Positions 45,303-55,731 are shown, counted from the stretch's first letter. The stretch is 64,000 bases of DNA from an uncultured Clostridia bacterium (GCA_945910815.1 CAMDZD010000011.1:1-64000); one strand, 5' to 3'. Numbers and translations are program-made. Notes: generated by a model not told the origin, from the sequence alone.

Positions 45303-46775
45303 ATGAGAAAAAGCTGTATATTAATGCATATCTCAAGTCTGCCGTCAAATTACGGTATTGGAAAACTCGGAAAGGAGGCATATAATTTTGTTGATTTTCT
45401 ATGTCAGTCGGGCGTGAAATGCTGGCAGATTTTACCGCTTTCGCCTACAAGCTACGGGGATTCCCCCTATCAGTCATTTTCGGTAAATGCCGGAAACCCT
45501 TACTTTATAGATTTTGAAATGCTTGAAGATGAGGGACTTCTCGAACACAGCGATTTCAGCAATATAGAATGGGATTCCGACCCCCGTCACGTTGACTATG
45601 AAATAATATATAATAACTGCTTTAAGGTTCTCCGAAAAGCCTACGAGAATTTCGATGCAAAAAAATCCCCCGCATACCGTGACTTCATAGAAAAAAATAA
45701 AAACTGGATTGGAAGCTATGCCCTTTTTATGGCTCTCAAATTCAAAAACGACGGAAAAGCATGGTATGAATGGGAACACGATATTGCAATGCGTGAATCC
45801 GAGGCACTTTCAAAAGCCAAAAAGGAACTCAAAAAAGATATAGGCTTTTTCAAATTCATACAGTTCAAATTCTATGAACAGTGGTTCAGACTCAAAAATT
45901 ATGCCAACGAATGCGGAATAGAAATAATCGGTGATATTCCGATATACTGTGCATATGACAGCGTAGAGGCGTGGGCATCTCCGAGACTTTTCTGCTTTGA
46001 CAAAACAAAAAAGCCTCTTGACGTTGCCGGCTGTCCCCCCGATGACTTTTCACCGACAGGTCAGCTATGGGGAAATCCTCTTTATAACTGGGAATACCAT
46101 AAGAAAAACAATTATAAATGGTGGATTGACAGAATAGCTTTTGCCTCAAAAGTATATAATATAGTTCGTATAGACCATTTCAGAGGATTTGAAAGCTATT
46201 ATGCAATTCCATACGGAAGTGAAACGGCTGAAAACGGTGAATGGCGTAAAGGCCCTGACTCCGAACTTTTCAAGCTTGCTGAACAGAAACTCGGAAAGCT
46301 TAATATTATTGCAGAGGATTTAGGATTTATCACTCCCGAAGTAAGAAAAATGCTTGACGATACTGGATACCCCGGAATGAAAGTCCTCCAGTTCGGATTT
46401 GACAACGGAAAAAATGAACATCTCCCCCATAACTTTACAACTACAAACTGCTTTGCATATACAGGCACTCATGACAATGAAACTCTTACAGGGTGGGCGG
46501 AAAATCTTTCACCGAAAAATCTTAAATTCGCTAAAAAATATCTCGGTGAAAAGAAAATCCAGAAACTCCCATATGCCGTTGTAAAATCTGCATGGGGAAG
46601 TGTTGCGGAGGTTGCCGTTGCACAGATTCAGGACTTTTTAAACACCCCTCCCGAAGGAAGAATGAATACTCCCTCAACTCTCGGTAAAAACTGGCAGTTC
46701 AGAACTCTGAAATCCGATTTCAGCAGTAGTCTTGCCAAAAAAATAAAAAAACTCAATAAAATTTATAACAGGTAA
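45303..46775 (+). CDS. malQ: 4-alpha-glucanotransferase (GH77, amylomaltase)
   Basis: 490 residues, standard length. N-terminal HISSLPSNYGIGKLGKEAY and WQILPLSPTSYGDSPYQSF are family hallmarks. Catalytic residues sit in IVRIDHFRGFE (nucleophile Asp), IAEDLGFIT (acid/base Glu) and YTGTHDNETL (transition-state Asp). It transfers maltodextrin segments between chains. The ribosome site GGAGTG overlaps the end of rmuC, and glgP follows after 16 bp, giving the classic pair for glycogen or maltodextrin breakdown. Confidence 0.97.
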   Translation: MRKSCILMHISSLPSNYGIGKLGKEAYNFVDFLCQSGVKCWQILPLSPTSYGDSPYQSFSVNAGNPYFIDFEMLEDEGLLEHSDFSNIEWDSDPRHVDYEIIYNNCFKVLRKAYENFDAKKSPAYRDFIEKNKNWIGSYALFMALKFKNDGKAWYEWEHDIAMRESEALSKAKKELKKDIGFFKFIQFKFYEQWFRLKNYANECGIEIIGDIPIYCAYDSVEAWASPRLFCFDKTKKPLDVAGCPPDDFSPTGQLWGNPLYNWEYHKKNNYKWWIDRIAFASKVYNIVRIDHFRGFESYYAIPYGSETAENGEWRKGPDSELFKLAEQKLGKLNIIAEDLGFITPEVRKMLDDTGYPGMKVLQFGFDNGKNEHLPHNFTTTNCFAYTGTHDNETLTGWAENLSPKNLKFAKKYLGEKKIQKLPYAVVKSAWGSVAEVAVAQIQDFLNTPPEGRMNTPSTLGKNWQFRTLKSDFSSSLAKKIKKLNKIYNR

Positions 46776-46791
46776 CGGAGGTATTTAACCA

Positions 46792-49137
46792 ATGGAAAAC
46801 AATATTTTAATGGAAATTTTACTCAAAAAATTACAGGTAAACCCTTCAACCGCTACTCCGCAACAGCTCCACAACGCACTTGCACAGTCCGTAATTGAAA
46901 TCATTTCAAAGAACTGGCATGACAGCAAAAAGGAACATCTCGAAAAAAGACGTGCATGCTATTTTTCAATGGAATTTCTTGTAGGCCGTGCAGTATATAA
47001 TAATCTTCTCTGCCTCGGAATTTATGACGAAGCAGAAGAAATTTTCAACAGTTTCGGACGTTCTCTCTCCGAACTCGAAGAAATTGAGGATGCTGCACTC
47101 GGAAACGGTGGTCTCGGACGTCTTGCAGCATGTTTCCTTGACAGTGCTGCTACACTTTCACTCCCTCTTGACGGTTACGGCATACGCTATAAATACGGTC
47201 TTTTCAAGCAGTCTATTGTTAATGGTTTCCAGTGCGAAGAAGCTGACGACTGGACGAAATACGGTGACTACTGGTCTGTAAGACATGAACAGGATACTGT
47301 TATTGTAAATTATAACGGTCAGAGCGTTAAAGCTGTTCCTTATGATATGCCTGTAATCGGTGCTAAAACAAATAATGTCGGCACTCTCCGACTCTGGCAG
47401 GCTGAACCTGTAAAGGAATTTGATTTCAATACATTCAACAGTCAGAAATATCTTGAGGCATCAAAGGAAAAAGTATTTGCTGAAGATATTTCAAGAGTCC
47501 TTTATCCTAATGATGATACCTATGAGGGCAAAAAACTCCGTCTCAAACAGCAGTATTTCTTCTGCTGTGCATCACTTACTGATATTATAAAATATCATTT
47601 AAAGGAACATGGAAATCTTGCTACTCTCGCTGACTATATAACAATTCAGCTCAATGATACTCACCCTGTTATTTCAATTCCGGAACTTATCAGACAGCTT
47701 GTTGATATATATCACTATTCATTCGATGATGCTTTCACTATGGCTCAGAAAATCTTCAACTATACTAACCATACTATTATGGCGGAGGCTCTCGAAAAAT
47801 GGAGCTGTAATCTTGTTGAGGAACTTCTCCCGAGAATATATGAAATTATAATCATGATTAATGAAAGATTTATTTCTGATATGTATTCAAAGGGTATTGA
47901 AAAATCAAAAATCGACAGCATGAAAATTATAAACAATGGTCTTGTACACATGGCACACATGGCTATATATGCATCATCATATACAAATGGCGTTGCAAGG
48001 ATTCACACACAGATTCTCAAGGATACCGCACTTGCTGACTGGTACAAGGTTTATCCCGAAAGATTCCAGAATAAGACAAACGGCATAACTCAGAGAAGAT
48101 GGCTTGCACTCTGCAACCGTGAACTTTCCGCATATATTACCGAACTTCTCGGAGACGATTCATGGGTAACTGACCTCTCACAGCTCAAGAAACTTGAAAA
48201 ATTTGCTGAAAGCAGTGCCGTACTCAATAAATTTATAACTATCAAGCAGACTAAGAAAAATCAGCTTGCCGAATTTATAAACAAAAAAGAGGGTACTTCA
48301 ATAAATCCCAACAGCATTTTTGATATTCAGATAAAGAGACTGCATGAATACAAAAGACAGCTCCTCAATGCCTTTTCAATTCTCTATATCTACTATGGAA
48401 TAAAGGACGGTTCAATAAAGAATTTCGCTCCGACAACGTTTATTTTCGGTGCTAAATCAGCCCCCGGATACAGACGTGCAAAGGCTATAATCAAATTCAT
48501 CAACGAAATTGCAAGAGTAATTGAAAATGATGATGAAGTAAACAATCTTATAAAGGTTGTATTCGTTTCAAACTACAATGTATCATATGCCGAAAAGCTT
48601 GTGGCAGGTGCTGATATTTCTGAACAGATTTCCACAGCAGGCACAGAGGCATCAGGTACGGGCAATATGAAGCTTATGCTTAACGGTGCTGTTACTCTCG
48701 GAACTTATGACGGTGCTAACGTTGAAATTGTCGAGGAGGCTGGAGAAGAAAATAACTATATTTTCGGTGCAAAGGTTGAAGAACTTGCAGAAATCTTCCC
48801 GAAATATGAAAGCCGTAAGCTTTTCGCAGAAAACAAGAAAATTCAGAGAGTTGTTTCAACACTCATTGACGGTACTGTATCTGACGGCGGTTCAGGTGAT
48901 TTCAGAGAGCTTTATTATTCACTTCTTGACGGTGCAAGCTGGCACAAGCCTGACCATTATTATCTCCTTGGTGACCTTGAAAGCTACGTTGAGGCTAAGC
49001 TCCGTGCAAACAGGGATTATTCAGAGGATAAAATCGAATTTGCCAGAAAGCAGTGGATTAATATGTGCAATGCCGGAAAATTCAGTTCTGACCGCACTAT
49101 AAAGGACTATGCAGAAAACATCTGGAAAATAAAATAA
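46792..49137 (+). CDS. glgP: Glycogen/starch phosphorylase
   Basis: 781 residues of GT35. The N-terminus has YFSMEFLVGRAV and GNGGLGRLAACFLDS. The C-terminal half contains the pyridoxal-phosphate site GTEASGTGNMKLMLNG with the Lys in NMK, and KRLHEYKRQLLN. It releases glucose-1-phosphate from alpha-1,4-glucans. GGAGGTATTTAACC is its ribosome site. It is the last gene before a strong terminator. Confidence 0.97.
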   Translation: MENNILMEILLKKLQVNPSTATPQQLHNALAQSVIEIISKNWHDSKKEHLEKRRACYFSMEFLVGRAVYNNLLCLGIYDEAEEIFNSFGRSLSELEEIEDAALGNGGLGRLAACFLDSAATLSLPLDGYGIRYKYGLFKQSIVNGFQCEEADDWTKYGDYWSVRHEQDTVIVNYNGQSVKAVPYDMPVIGAKTNNVGTLRLWQAEPVKEFDFNTFNSQKYLEASKEKVFAEDISRVLYPNDDTYEGKKLRLKQQYFFCCASLTDIIKYHLKEHGNLATLADYITIQLNDTHPVISIPELIRQLVDIYHYSFDDAFTMAQKIFNYTNHTIMAEALEKWSCNLVEELLPRIYEIIIMINERFISDMYSKGIEKSKIDSMKIINNGLVHMAHMAIYASSYTNGVARIHTQILKDTALADWYKVYPERFQNKTNGITQRRWLALCNRELSAYITELLGDDSWVTDLSQLKKLEKFAESSAVLNKFITIKQTKKNQLAEFINKKEGTSINPNSIFDIQIKRLHEYKRQLLNAFSILYIYYGIKDGSIKNFAPTTFIFGAKSAPGYRRAKAIIKFINEIARVIENDDEVNNLIKVVFVSNYNVSYAEKLVAGADISEQISTAGTEASGTGNMKLMLNGAVTLGTYDGANVEIVEEAGEENNYIFGAKVEELAEIFPKYESRKLFAENKKIQRVVSTLIDGTVSDGGSGDFRELYYSLLDGASWHKPDHYYLLGDLESYVEAKLRANRDYSEDKIEFARKQWINMCNAGKFSSDRTIKDYAENIWKIK

Positions 49138-49144
49138 ATATAAA

Positions 49145-49179
49145 GGGCGGACTTAAAAGTCCGCCCGTTGTGTTTTTTT
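49145..49179 (+). terminator. Terminator between glgP and the ROK regulator gene
   Basis: GGGCGGACT (49145-49153) with AGTCCGCCC (49158-49166), followed by GTTGTG and seven T. Confidence 0.88.
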
Positions 49180-50398
49180 ACTGCATACCGCCCTTGAAAT
49201 AAAAGCTTTCCTGAATAATCAAAGCACAGCCAGCGCTGAAAAGGTTCTTTTTATCGATTCCGCTGAGAACTAATCTTTCAGCGATATCTTCACCGACATG
49301 CTTTGCGATACCTCTCTTAAGGTAATCAAGCTGTCTTTCTGAAAGTTCAACGTTGTGAAGAATTATTCTCTGTGTAAAGTGCATACATGCGAGATTATTG
49401 AGAAGTATTGCAAAGTTCGCAATAAATCTGTTTACGATATTAATAACAGGTTCTTCCCCTCTGATAACGGCATTTGAAAGAGCATCTATTGTAATATTAT
49501 TCTTGTCACCATTTGACTGTTCATAAAGAACAGGAGTTTTATCCTTTGAATATACTTCAGCAATAGCGTTCATAAAAGCAATCTTTGAAAGTTCAGCTTT
49601 AACTGAACCATCAGGATAGCCTTCCATCTGTCTGCCGTTGGGGTTAACTATGGCTCTTTCAATCATATATGTATATGACATATAATCTGATGAAAGTACA
49701 TTTTTATTAAGAACTGCCATATTAATCTGATTTCCGTAGCTGATGAAAACCTGATTATTCTGATAACCGTTGTAATTTTCAAAATCATTGCTTGCAAGGG
49801 CAAGAATACCGATAGCATTTCCGCACTGGATTTCAACATCAACACCGCTTGAAACCTTATCAATAAAGTTGGAGAAATCAAGAACACCGTCCTTATAGAA
49901 AATCTTAAGTCTGCCCCACATTGAAGGAACGATTCCTATGCCGAGACCAAGAATCTTATCTTTTTTAAGACAGCTGTTATCCATCATTTCATTGCTCTTA
50001 TTGATTATAAAGTTTATGATGTCTTTAGTCATAGTTTTATCATCAATAATCATTGATGCCTTGTCAAGAACAGCACCGCTGAGAGTTGAAAGACCTATGC
50101 TTACTTCAACATCGGAAATATAAGCACCGAGAGCGAATTTATAATTGTCATTAATGCTGATAAGGATTTTGCGTCTGCCTTTCTGAAGCTTTTCTGTATT
50201 AACAGGAGCTTCACCGATTTCGACAAGTACGCCCTCCTCAATCATTTCATTTGTAATGATTGTTACCGCAGCTCTTGTGATATGAAGTTCAGAAGCGACA
50301 TCTACTCTTGAGATAGGGCCAAACTCTTTAATAACACGAAGTATCTGCATTCTGTTTCTTCTTTTGAGGTCAAGTTTGCTGATTCCGCATTTTTCCAT
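49178..50398 (-). CDS. ROK-family (NagC/XylR-like) transcriptional regulator
   Basis: 406 residues. The N-terminal winged HTH (about 15-75) has RNRMQILRVIKEFGPISRVDVA and LHITRAAVTIITNEM. The rest is the ROK fold (GLGIGIVPSMWGRL, AGCALIIQESFYF) but lacks the cysteine zinc motif of ROK kinases, so it should be a regulator rather than a kinase. Its stop lies in the terminator of malQ-glgP, a position that suggests, without proving, sugar-dependent control of that operon. GAAAGGAAAATTTTAT precedes ATG 50398. Confidence 0.85.
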   Translation of the reverse strand: MEKCGISKLDLKRRNRMQILRVIKEFGPISRVDVASELHITRAAVTIITNEMIEEGVLVEIGEAPVNTEKLQKGRRKILISINDNYKFALGAYISDVEVSIGLSTLSGAVLDKASMIIDDKTMTKDIINFIINKSNEMMDNSCLKKDKILGLGIGIVPSMWGRLKIFYKDGVLDFSNFIDKVSSGVDVEIQCGNAIGILALASNDFENYNGYQNNQVFISYGNQINMAVLNKNVLSSDYMSYTYMIERAIVNPNGRQMEGYPDGSVKAELSKIAFMNAIAEVYSKDKTPVLYEQSNGDKNNITIDALSNAVIRGEEPVINIVNRFIANFAILLNNLACMHFTQRIILHNVELSERQLDYLKRGIAKHVGEDIAERLVLSGIDKKNLFSAGCALIIQESFYFKGGMQ

Positions 50399-50531
50399 AT
50401 AAAATTTTCCTTTCCTTCATCGCAAATATAACCGAATGTAATATTTGATGATGATTCATTTTCCCGCTAACTGATATTTTTTAAGAACAGATTTATAAAG
50501 TATTCTATCATGAATATCATTTAACATACTT

Positions 50532-50559
50532 ATTATACCACATAAAATAAATTTTTCAA
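50532..50559 (-). promoter_or_regulatory. Promoter of the ROK regulator gene
   Basis: Minus strand TTGAAA (50559-50554), 16 bp, TATAAT (50537-50532). The leader is about 130 nt. Confidence 0.68.
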
Positions 50560-50605
50560 TCTATTTTATGCCTATTTTTTACATTTCATATACCTAAACA
50601 AATTT

Positions 50606-51535
50606 TTATATAATATTCTGCATAATTCTGTCGAACTGTACAACAATGGGAAGACTTATAACTGAAAATACAGTCGTAAAAGCAAATATTTCAGAAGCAT
50701 AGAGTGAATCCTTTCCGATACGTATGCACTGAAGTGTACACATAGCAGCTGAGGGAGCTGAGGTGGCAATGATTATTGAGGTTCTGACATCGGAATCTAT
50801 TCCCGAAAATACCGGAAGTGCAAAAATTATTACAATCAGTGCCGGAAATAGAAACAGCTTACAAAATGCCGTAAAATATATACGCTTTTTCTTCAGCAGG
50901 CTTATAATATTTGCGTCCGCCATAGTAACTCCGGAAACTATCATAGCAAGAGGTGTATTCAAATCAGCTATAAATTCAAATGCTTTCGATGCCACTGACG
51001 GCAGTTTTATCTGACAGAAAAACATAATTATTCCGATAACAATTGAAAGTATAACCGGAGAATAGAGAACCTTTAAAATGTTCTTTAAATTTCTTTCTCC
51101 TGAAAGGAGTATAATTCCATGAGTCCATATCATAAAGTTAAAAACAGTAAGATATGCCGTCAGATAAAATACTCCCGTACTTCCGAAAAGAGCCTGTATA
51201 AGAGGGATTCCCATAAATGCACAGTTTGAATATATTGTTGAAAAGCGTTCTATTTCGGAATTTCTAATCTTTGCGGGTATAATAATATAAGCTCCGGCAA
51301 TCACAACAGCAAATGATATTGCTGAAAGCAAGAAAGCTGTCATAAGATTTTTTACAAGTTCAGAATTATAATCTGTCTGATATGCCATAAATATCACAAT
51401 CGGATTTACTACTGAAAGTACAAGCTTTGAAAGTTCTCTGTTGCCGTCTTTAGTAATAATACCTGTTTTAAAGCATATAATTCCTGTCACTATGAGTATA
51501 AGCATAACCATTGTCTGATTAAAAAGGGTCAGCAT
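50606..51535 (-). CDS. AEC-family (auxin efflux carrier-like) transporter
   Basis: 309 residues and about ten hydrophobic segments in two halves. Typical segments are LSKLVLSVVNPIVIFMAYQ, YSNCAFMGIPLIQALFG and, late, TSAPSAAMCTLQCIR. Bacterial members transport dicarboxylates or similar anions; the substrate here is unknown. CGGAGAGACC precedes ATG 51535. It follows the YfhO-like gene by 19 bp and may share its transcript. Confidence 0.87.
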   Translation of the reverse strand: MLTLFNQTMVMLILIVTGIICFKTGIITKDGNRELSKLVLSVVNPIVIFMAYQTDYNSELVKNLMTAFLLSAISFAVVIAGAYIIIPAKIRNSEIERFSTIYSNCAFMGIPLIQALFGSTGVFYLTAYLTVFNFMIWTHGIILLSGERNLKNILKVLYSPVILSIVIGIIMFFCQIKLPSVASKAFEFIADLNTPLAMIVSGVTMADANIISLLKKKRIYFTAFCKLFLFPALIVIIFALPVFSGIDSDVRTSIIIATSAPSAAMCTLQCIRIGKDSLYASEIFAFTTVFSVISLPIVVQFDRIMQNII

Positions 51536-51554
51536 TTTAAGGTCTCTCCGTTCA

Positions 51555-54149
51555 CTAAATTATCCAGAAAACCAAAGCTCCTATATATACTACAAACATA
51601 ACAAATACAGTCAGAAAATGCCTTATTGTGTATGCTGATTTTTTAAGTCTTTCGTTTTCTGATATAATATCAATATTTTTCTGATAGATTATAAGAAGTA
51701 TAAATCCCATAAGGCAAAGAATTACTGAAAATTTAATGCCTCTCGGATAAAATTCAGCATAAAAATCAAATTCACCGCCCTCAAGTTTAACTGCAATAAA
51801 TGAATCCATACATCTTGATATTCTGCATCTTCTGCCGTTAAGCTGGGCAGTATATCCCTTGTTATATGCAAGAGGAATATAAAGGTAGCCCTCACCTTCT
51901 CCGCTTATTTTAACAGTGTTTCCGTCCTTTTTGATTTCCGCTGTATTGACGGACTGGAGCGAATTCTGAAAGCTGTATGTATCGAAAAGATACAAGCCGA
52001 AATCCTTTGCTTCAAAATCCTTTTTGATATTGATTTTTACTTCAACATCTTTATTGCGGAACTGTCCGAGATTGAGTATGCCGTTCATTTTACGGCTCGG
52101 ATAGCTTTCTTCTATAAGCTCACCGTTTACGTATATATCACATGAATCATAATATTTTTCATCAAGGCTTGCGGAATAATCTCCGAAAACATCAAAGTAA
52201 AGTATCTTGTCCTTTTCGGCATAGATATTGTATGTAATGCTTGATTCTTCCTCATCTGAAATTCTTTTGATTTTATATATGCCGTCCGAAAAATCGACTT
52301 CAGCATTTTCTGCAACAAAATCCTTCGTTCTGGCAATTATACTGTCTGATTTAAGAATTTTACTGCAAAGCAGTTCCGAAAAATCCATGCGGTCTGAAGT
52401 ATTGTATTCTCCGAACTCCTCAGGAGGTACATCGGAAATAAATGCACCGTCCAGAATATCATCATTTATATAAACTTTCAGAGGATTCAAAGAGCTGTAA
52501 ACACCTTTTCCGACAAAATCGCCTATGACTGATATTATATATTTATTCATAAGAAAGGCATCAGTCACAAGTGTTCCGCCGTTTGATGAGACGTCAAGCC
52601 AGTATGCCGAATAGCCCATTCTTTTCATAGCGTTCATAAAATTCTGATTAGTCAGTGAAGTATAATGAGACGTTGTATTATATCCCATACCCTCAAGCAT
52701 ATTAGGAAAGAAATAGCGTTTCTGCAACTTGACTCTGAAAAAGCTGTCATCATTTATTTTGTCCGAAAGTTCGGCAGTGACTTTATATCTTGCTGTAATA
52801 TCAGGAGCATTTTTCATATAGATATTAAGTGAAAATACTGTTTCAAATAAAAATACAGCTCCCATAACTGCATTTAAAATTCTTGAAGTTATCTGATGCT
52901 GTTTAAAGCTCATAATTGCAAAGATATTAACTGTCAGTGCTATGACACCTAATGATATTATTATAACAGCATTTTCCTTGCTTATATTGAGCGAGTAAAC
53001 ATATGATAAAAACCTTTCGGAGTCAATAAAAATAACTGCCGTCGCATATATAAGCACAAAGCTGATACATATGAGTATAGTTTTTTTATCAGAAATCTTA
53101 ACATTTCCGGAATCGGAAATATAATGTCCGACTGAAACAAGACACATAAATATTATGATAAATCCATATCTCAGAGGAAATGCCTGATAACTTCCTGTAT
53201 GCCACATCTTGTTGAAAGGGTCTATAAAGACAGTTAAAAGGAGAATAATTGTTATCTGCCTGTAAAATCTTCTTATGCCGTGTCTGAAGAAATCCTTATC
53301 TTTCATCATTATAAGAACTGCAAATATTACAAGTGATACCGCTGAAAGAAGGCAGTATTTATCAAGAATATTTGCAAAGAAATCTGTACGTCCGCCGTCA
53401 TTTTCAATGCTTTTGCGTCCTGATTCCATTACCTGAATAAGTGATACAAGCCATACAGGAGAAGTTATCAGAGCTGATATAAGGCTTGAAATCATAAATT
53501 TAAGTGAATTTTTACGTCTTTCATTCTTCGGACACTCATTCATCAGAAGAAATGCTGATGATATTATCGTAAACAAAACAATCATATATGATATGTAATA
53601 ATTAAGATATATCATAACAGACATACATATTATATATGGCATTGTCCTGCCGTTCTTTATAAGCTCTCTGAAAGCTATCATAAAGACCGGAAACATATAT
53701 ACTATATCAAGCCACATACTGTTCTGATAATACATTATATTATATCCGCTGTAAGCATACATAAGGCTTAAAAGTATATTCAGAACAGGCTTTATTTCCT
53801 TGTTGTCATATCTCAGATATATTGAAAATGTAAATCCGCAAAGTCCGAATTTTATCGCTGTAAGAATATTGACAAGGTATATTACATTTTCAGTTTTTGT
53901 CAGAAATACAAGAAGTGAAAAGGGTGAGGAGAGAAAGAAAAAGAATACTCCCCAGAAATTCATACCGCCTCCCCCACTGCTTAAAACACTTCCCTTTTTA
54001 AGTTCAAGGAGCAGGGGGATATACTGCTGTTCCATATCGCACCACGCAACGGAACGCTCTCCGAAAGGATAATAGTCATTAAAAAGAAAATAAATAAACA
54101 GGATTGCCGTGCCAAGTAAAAATGATATTAAAGATGTCTTTTTACTCAT
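51555..54149 (-). CDS. YfhO-family multi-pass membrane protein
   Basis: 864 residues from ATG 54149; the frame also has a TTG six bases upstream. Roughly a dozen hydrophobic segments fill residues 8-455, among them SVAWCDMEQQYIPLL and SYQAFPLRYGFIIIF, and a large extracytoplasmic beta-rich domain (about 460-820) is followed by one last helix. YfhO-like proteins are GT-C fold relatives implicated in glycosylating lipoteichoic acid. The gene begins nine bases after the rqcP stop. Confidence 0.85.
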   Translation of the reverse strand: MSKKTSLISFLLGTAILFIYFLFNDYYPFGERSVAWCDMEQQYIPLLLELKKGSVLSSGGGGMNFWGVFFFFLSSPFSLLVFLTKTENVIYLVNILTAIKFGLCGFTFSIYLRYDNKEIKPVLNILLSLMYAYSGYNIMYYQNSMWLDIVYMFPVFMIAFRELIKNGRTMPYIICMSVMIYLNYYISYMIVLFTIISSAFLLMNECPKNERRKNSLKFMISSLISALITSPVWLVSLIQVMESGRKSIENDGGRTDFFANILDKYCLLSAVSLVIFAVLIMMKDKDFFRHGIRRFYRQITIILLLTVFIDPFNKMWHTGSYQAFPLRYGFIIIFMCLVSVGHYISDSGNVKISDKKTILICISFVLIYATAVIFIDSERFLSYVYSLNISKENAVIIISLGVIALTVNIFAIMSFKQHQITSRILNAVMGAVFLFETVFSLNIYMKNAPDITARYKVTAELSDKINDDSFFRVKLQKRYFFPNMLEGMGYNTTSHYTSLTNQNFMNAMKRMGYSAYWLDVSSNGGTLVTDAFLMNKYIISVIGDFVGKGVYSSLNPLKVYINDDILDGAFISDVPPEEFGEYNTSDRMDFSELLCSKILKSDSIIARTKDFVAENAEVDFSDGIYKIKRISDEEESSITYNIYAEKDKILYFDVFGDYSASLDEKYYDSCDIYVNGELIEESYPSRKMNGILNLGQFRNKDVEVKINIKKDFEAKDFGLYLFDTYSFQNSLQSVNTAEIKKDGNTVKISGEGEGYLYIPLAYNKGYTAQLNGRRCRISRCMDSFIAVKLEGGEFDFYAEFYPRGIKFSVILCLMGFILLIIYQKNIDIISENERLKKSAYTIRHFLTVFVMFVVYIGALVFWII

Positions 54150-54158
54150 ATGCAAGCC

Positions 54159-54401
54159 CTACTCAATCACAGTATAATTATCAGATGCGTTTTCTTTTGT
54201 TGCGTACTCGGAAACTTTCAGGACTTTTACCTTAACAGGCTTGTTTCCCATAGCAATTTCTATTATATCATTCTCTTTGACATCATAGGAGGCACGGGCA
54301 ATTTTGCCGTTTACTGTTATTTTGCCGGCATCACAGGCTTCATTTGCGACAGTTCGACGCTTTATAAGTCTGGTTACCTTGAGATATTTATCCAGACGCA
54401 T
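54159..54401 (-). CDS. rqcP: S4-domain RNA-binding protein RqcP
   Basis: 80 residues comprising a single S4 domain: MRLDKYLKVTRLIKRRT, AGKITVNGKIARASYDVKEND. RqcP (YabO/Hsp15 family) works with RqcH on stalled 50S subunits to add alanine tails. AAGGTGG is its ribosome site. In many Firmicutes hup, rqcP and mazG are neighbours, exactly as here, although a terminator separates hup from this gene. Confidence 0.92.
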   Translation of the reverse strand: MRLDKYLKVTRLIKRRTVANEACDAGKITVNGKIARASYDVKENDIIEIAMGNKPVKVKVLKVSEYATKENASDNYTVIE

Positions 54402-54435
54402 TTATATTTATACCACCTTTCGTAAAAAATTAATC

Positions 54436-54467
54436 ATAAAAAACGGGAAAGCAATATACTTTCCCGT
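54436..54467 (-). terminator. Terminator after the HU gene
   Basis: On the minus strand ACGGGAAAG and CTTTCCCGT (54467-54459 and 54451-54443) form the stem, followed by a T-rich tract (54442-54436). Confidence 0.85.
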
Positions 54468-54482
54468 CAGATTTAAAACAAA

Positions 54483-54758
54483 TTACTTATTAACAACTTC
54501 CTTGAGAGTCTTTCCGGCCTTGAAAACAGGAGCTTTACTTGCGGGACAGATTGTTTCCTGCTTTGTACGGGGATTTATGCACTTCTTTTCTCCTCTTTCC
54601 TTAACCTGAAAAGTACCGAAACCTGTAATAGCTACCTTGTCACCGTTCTGGAGAGCTTCTGTAATAGAATCCAGTACAACATTGAGGATAGTATCAGCAT
54701 CTTTTTTCTTCCAACCGCCCTTTTCGGCAATAACGCTAACGAGTTCTGACTTTTTCAT
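54483..54758 (-). CDS. hup: HU-family DNA-binding protein
   Basis: 91 residues from ATG 54758 (GGAGGTATTTTTTCA upstream); the open frame extending to 54833 lies inside mazG. It has the HU fold with the DNA-inserting arm: ITGFGTFQVKERGEKKCINP and FKAGKTLKEVV. Two cysteines in the arm are somewhat unusual. It compacts the nucleoid and aids replication and recombination. It lies 19 bp after mazG. Confidence 0.94.
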   Translation of the reverse strand: MKKSELVSVIAEKGGWKKKDADTILNVVLDSITEALQNGDKVAITGFGTFQVKERGEKKCINPRTKQETICPASKAPVFKAGKTLKEVVNK

Positions 54759-54777
54759 TGAAAAAATACCTCCAAAA

Positions 54778-55578
54778 TTATTTATAAAATTTTTTAGCCC
54801 TTTTCCAGTATTCATCGAGCTTTTCAGGCTCAAGCTCTTTCATATCGAAGGAATCATAGTTTATAAATTCCTCAGCTTTTTCAAATCTTCTGATGAATTT
54901 ATCAGAAGCGTGAGTGAGTGCCTGTTCAGCATCTATTCCCAGATGACGGGCAAGATTAACACATGAGAAAAGCAGGTCACCGAATTCGTCAAAGATATTT
55001 TCGGAATTTCCGGAGAGAAAAGCCTCATCGAGTTCAGCCTTTTCGGAATCCAGAGCCTTGAAAGCGTCCTCTGCCGAAGCATAGTCAAATCCTGCACGCA
55101 TAGCTCTCTTGCCGATTTTCTGGGCTCTCATAAGGGCTGGCAGTGACTTTGCAACGCTTTTAAGGGTATCTGTATAAGTTTCCTGACCTTTAGTTTCCTT
55201 TTTAATGCTGTCCCAGTTTTTAAGAACATCATCAGCATTGCTGACAATGGTATCTCCGAAAACATGGGGGTGACGGACAATAAGTTTTTTTGAAACCTCG
55301 TCACACACATCATCAAAATTGAAATTTCCGGCATCAGTTTCAATTGAAGTATGGAATACGACCTGTAAAAGAACATCGCCGAGTTCTTCTCTGAGAAGTT
55401 CTGTATCTTCGAGGTCGATAGCCTCAATAGCCTCGCATGTCTCCTCAATGAAATCGCTTTTAAGTGATTTGTGAGTCTGTTCTTTATCCCATGGACAGCC
55501 GTTTTCACTTCTTAAAAGGCGGACGATTTCGATAAGGTCATTTATATTATAATTATCCTTCTGATTAAAATCAACCAT
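54778..55578 (-). CDS. mazG: Nucleoside triphosphate pyrophosphohydrolase MazG
   Basis: 266 residues from ATG 55578 (GGAGGCTTCAGTTTT upstream). Two MazG domains: the first with CPWDKEQTHKSLKSDFIEE and EELGDVLLQVVFH, the second with FDEFGDLLFSCVNLARHLG. It hydrolyses aberrant NTPs and lowers ppGpp in some species. Promoter TTGCAT-17-TATTAT reads on the minus strand at 55651-55623. It is followed by hup in the same transcript. Confidence 0.94.
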   Translation of the reverse strand: MVDFNQKDNYNINDLIEIVRLLRSENGCPWDKEQTHKSLKSDFIEETCEAIEAIDLEDTELLREELGDVLLQVVFHTSIETDAGNFNFDDVCDEVSKKLIVRHPHVFGDTIVSNADDVLKNWDSIKKETKGQETYTDTLKSVAKSLPALMRAQKIGKRAMRAGFDYASAEDAFKALDSEKAELDEAFLSGNSENIFDEFGDLLFSCVNLARHLGIDAEQALTHASDKFIRRFEKAEEFINYDSFDMKELEPEKLDEYWKRAKKFYK

Positions 55579-55622
55579 AAAACTGAAGCCTCCGTATTGC
55601 ATTCAACAGTGTTACTTTTATT

Positions 55623-55651
55623 ATAATAACTCAAAATAATGTAAAATGCAA
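55623..55651 (-). promoter_or_regulatory. Promoter of mazG-hup
   Basis: Minus strand TTGCAT (55651-55646), 17 bp, TATTAT (55628-55623). Confidence 0.65.
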
Positions 55652-55731
55652 TATATTTTTTTAAGTTTGGTAAATAAGCAAAATAATTATATTTTTTCTT
55701 AAAGGTTTTGTAAAAAATAACCGATTCCCAG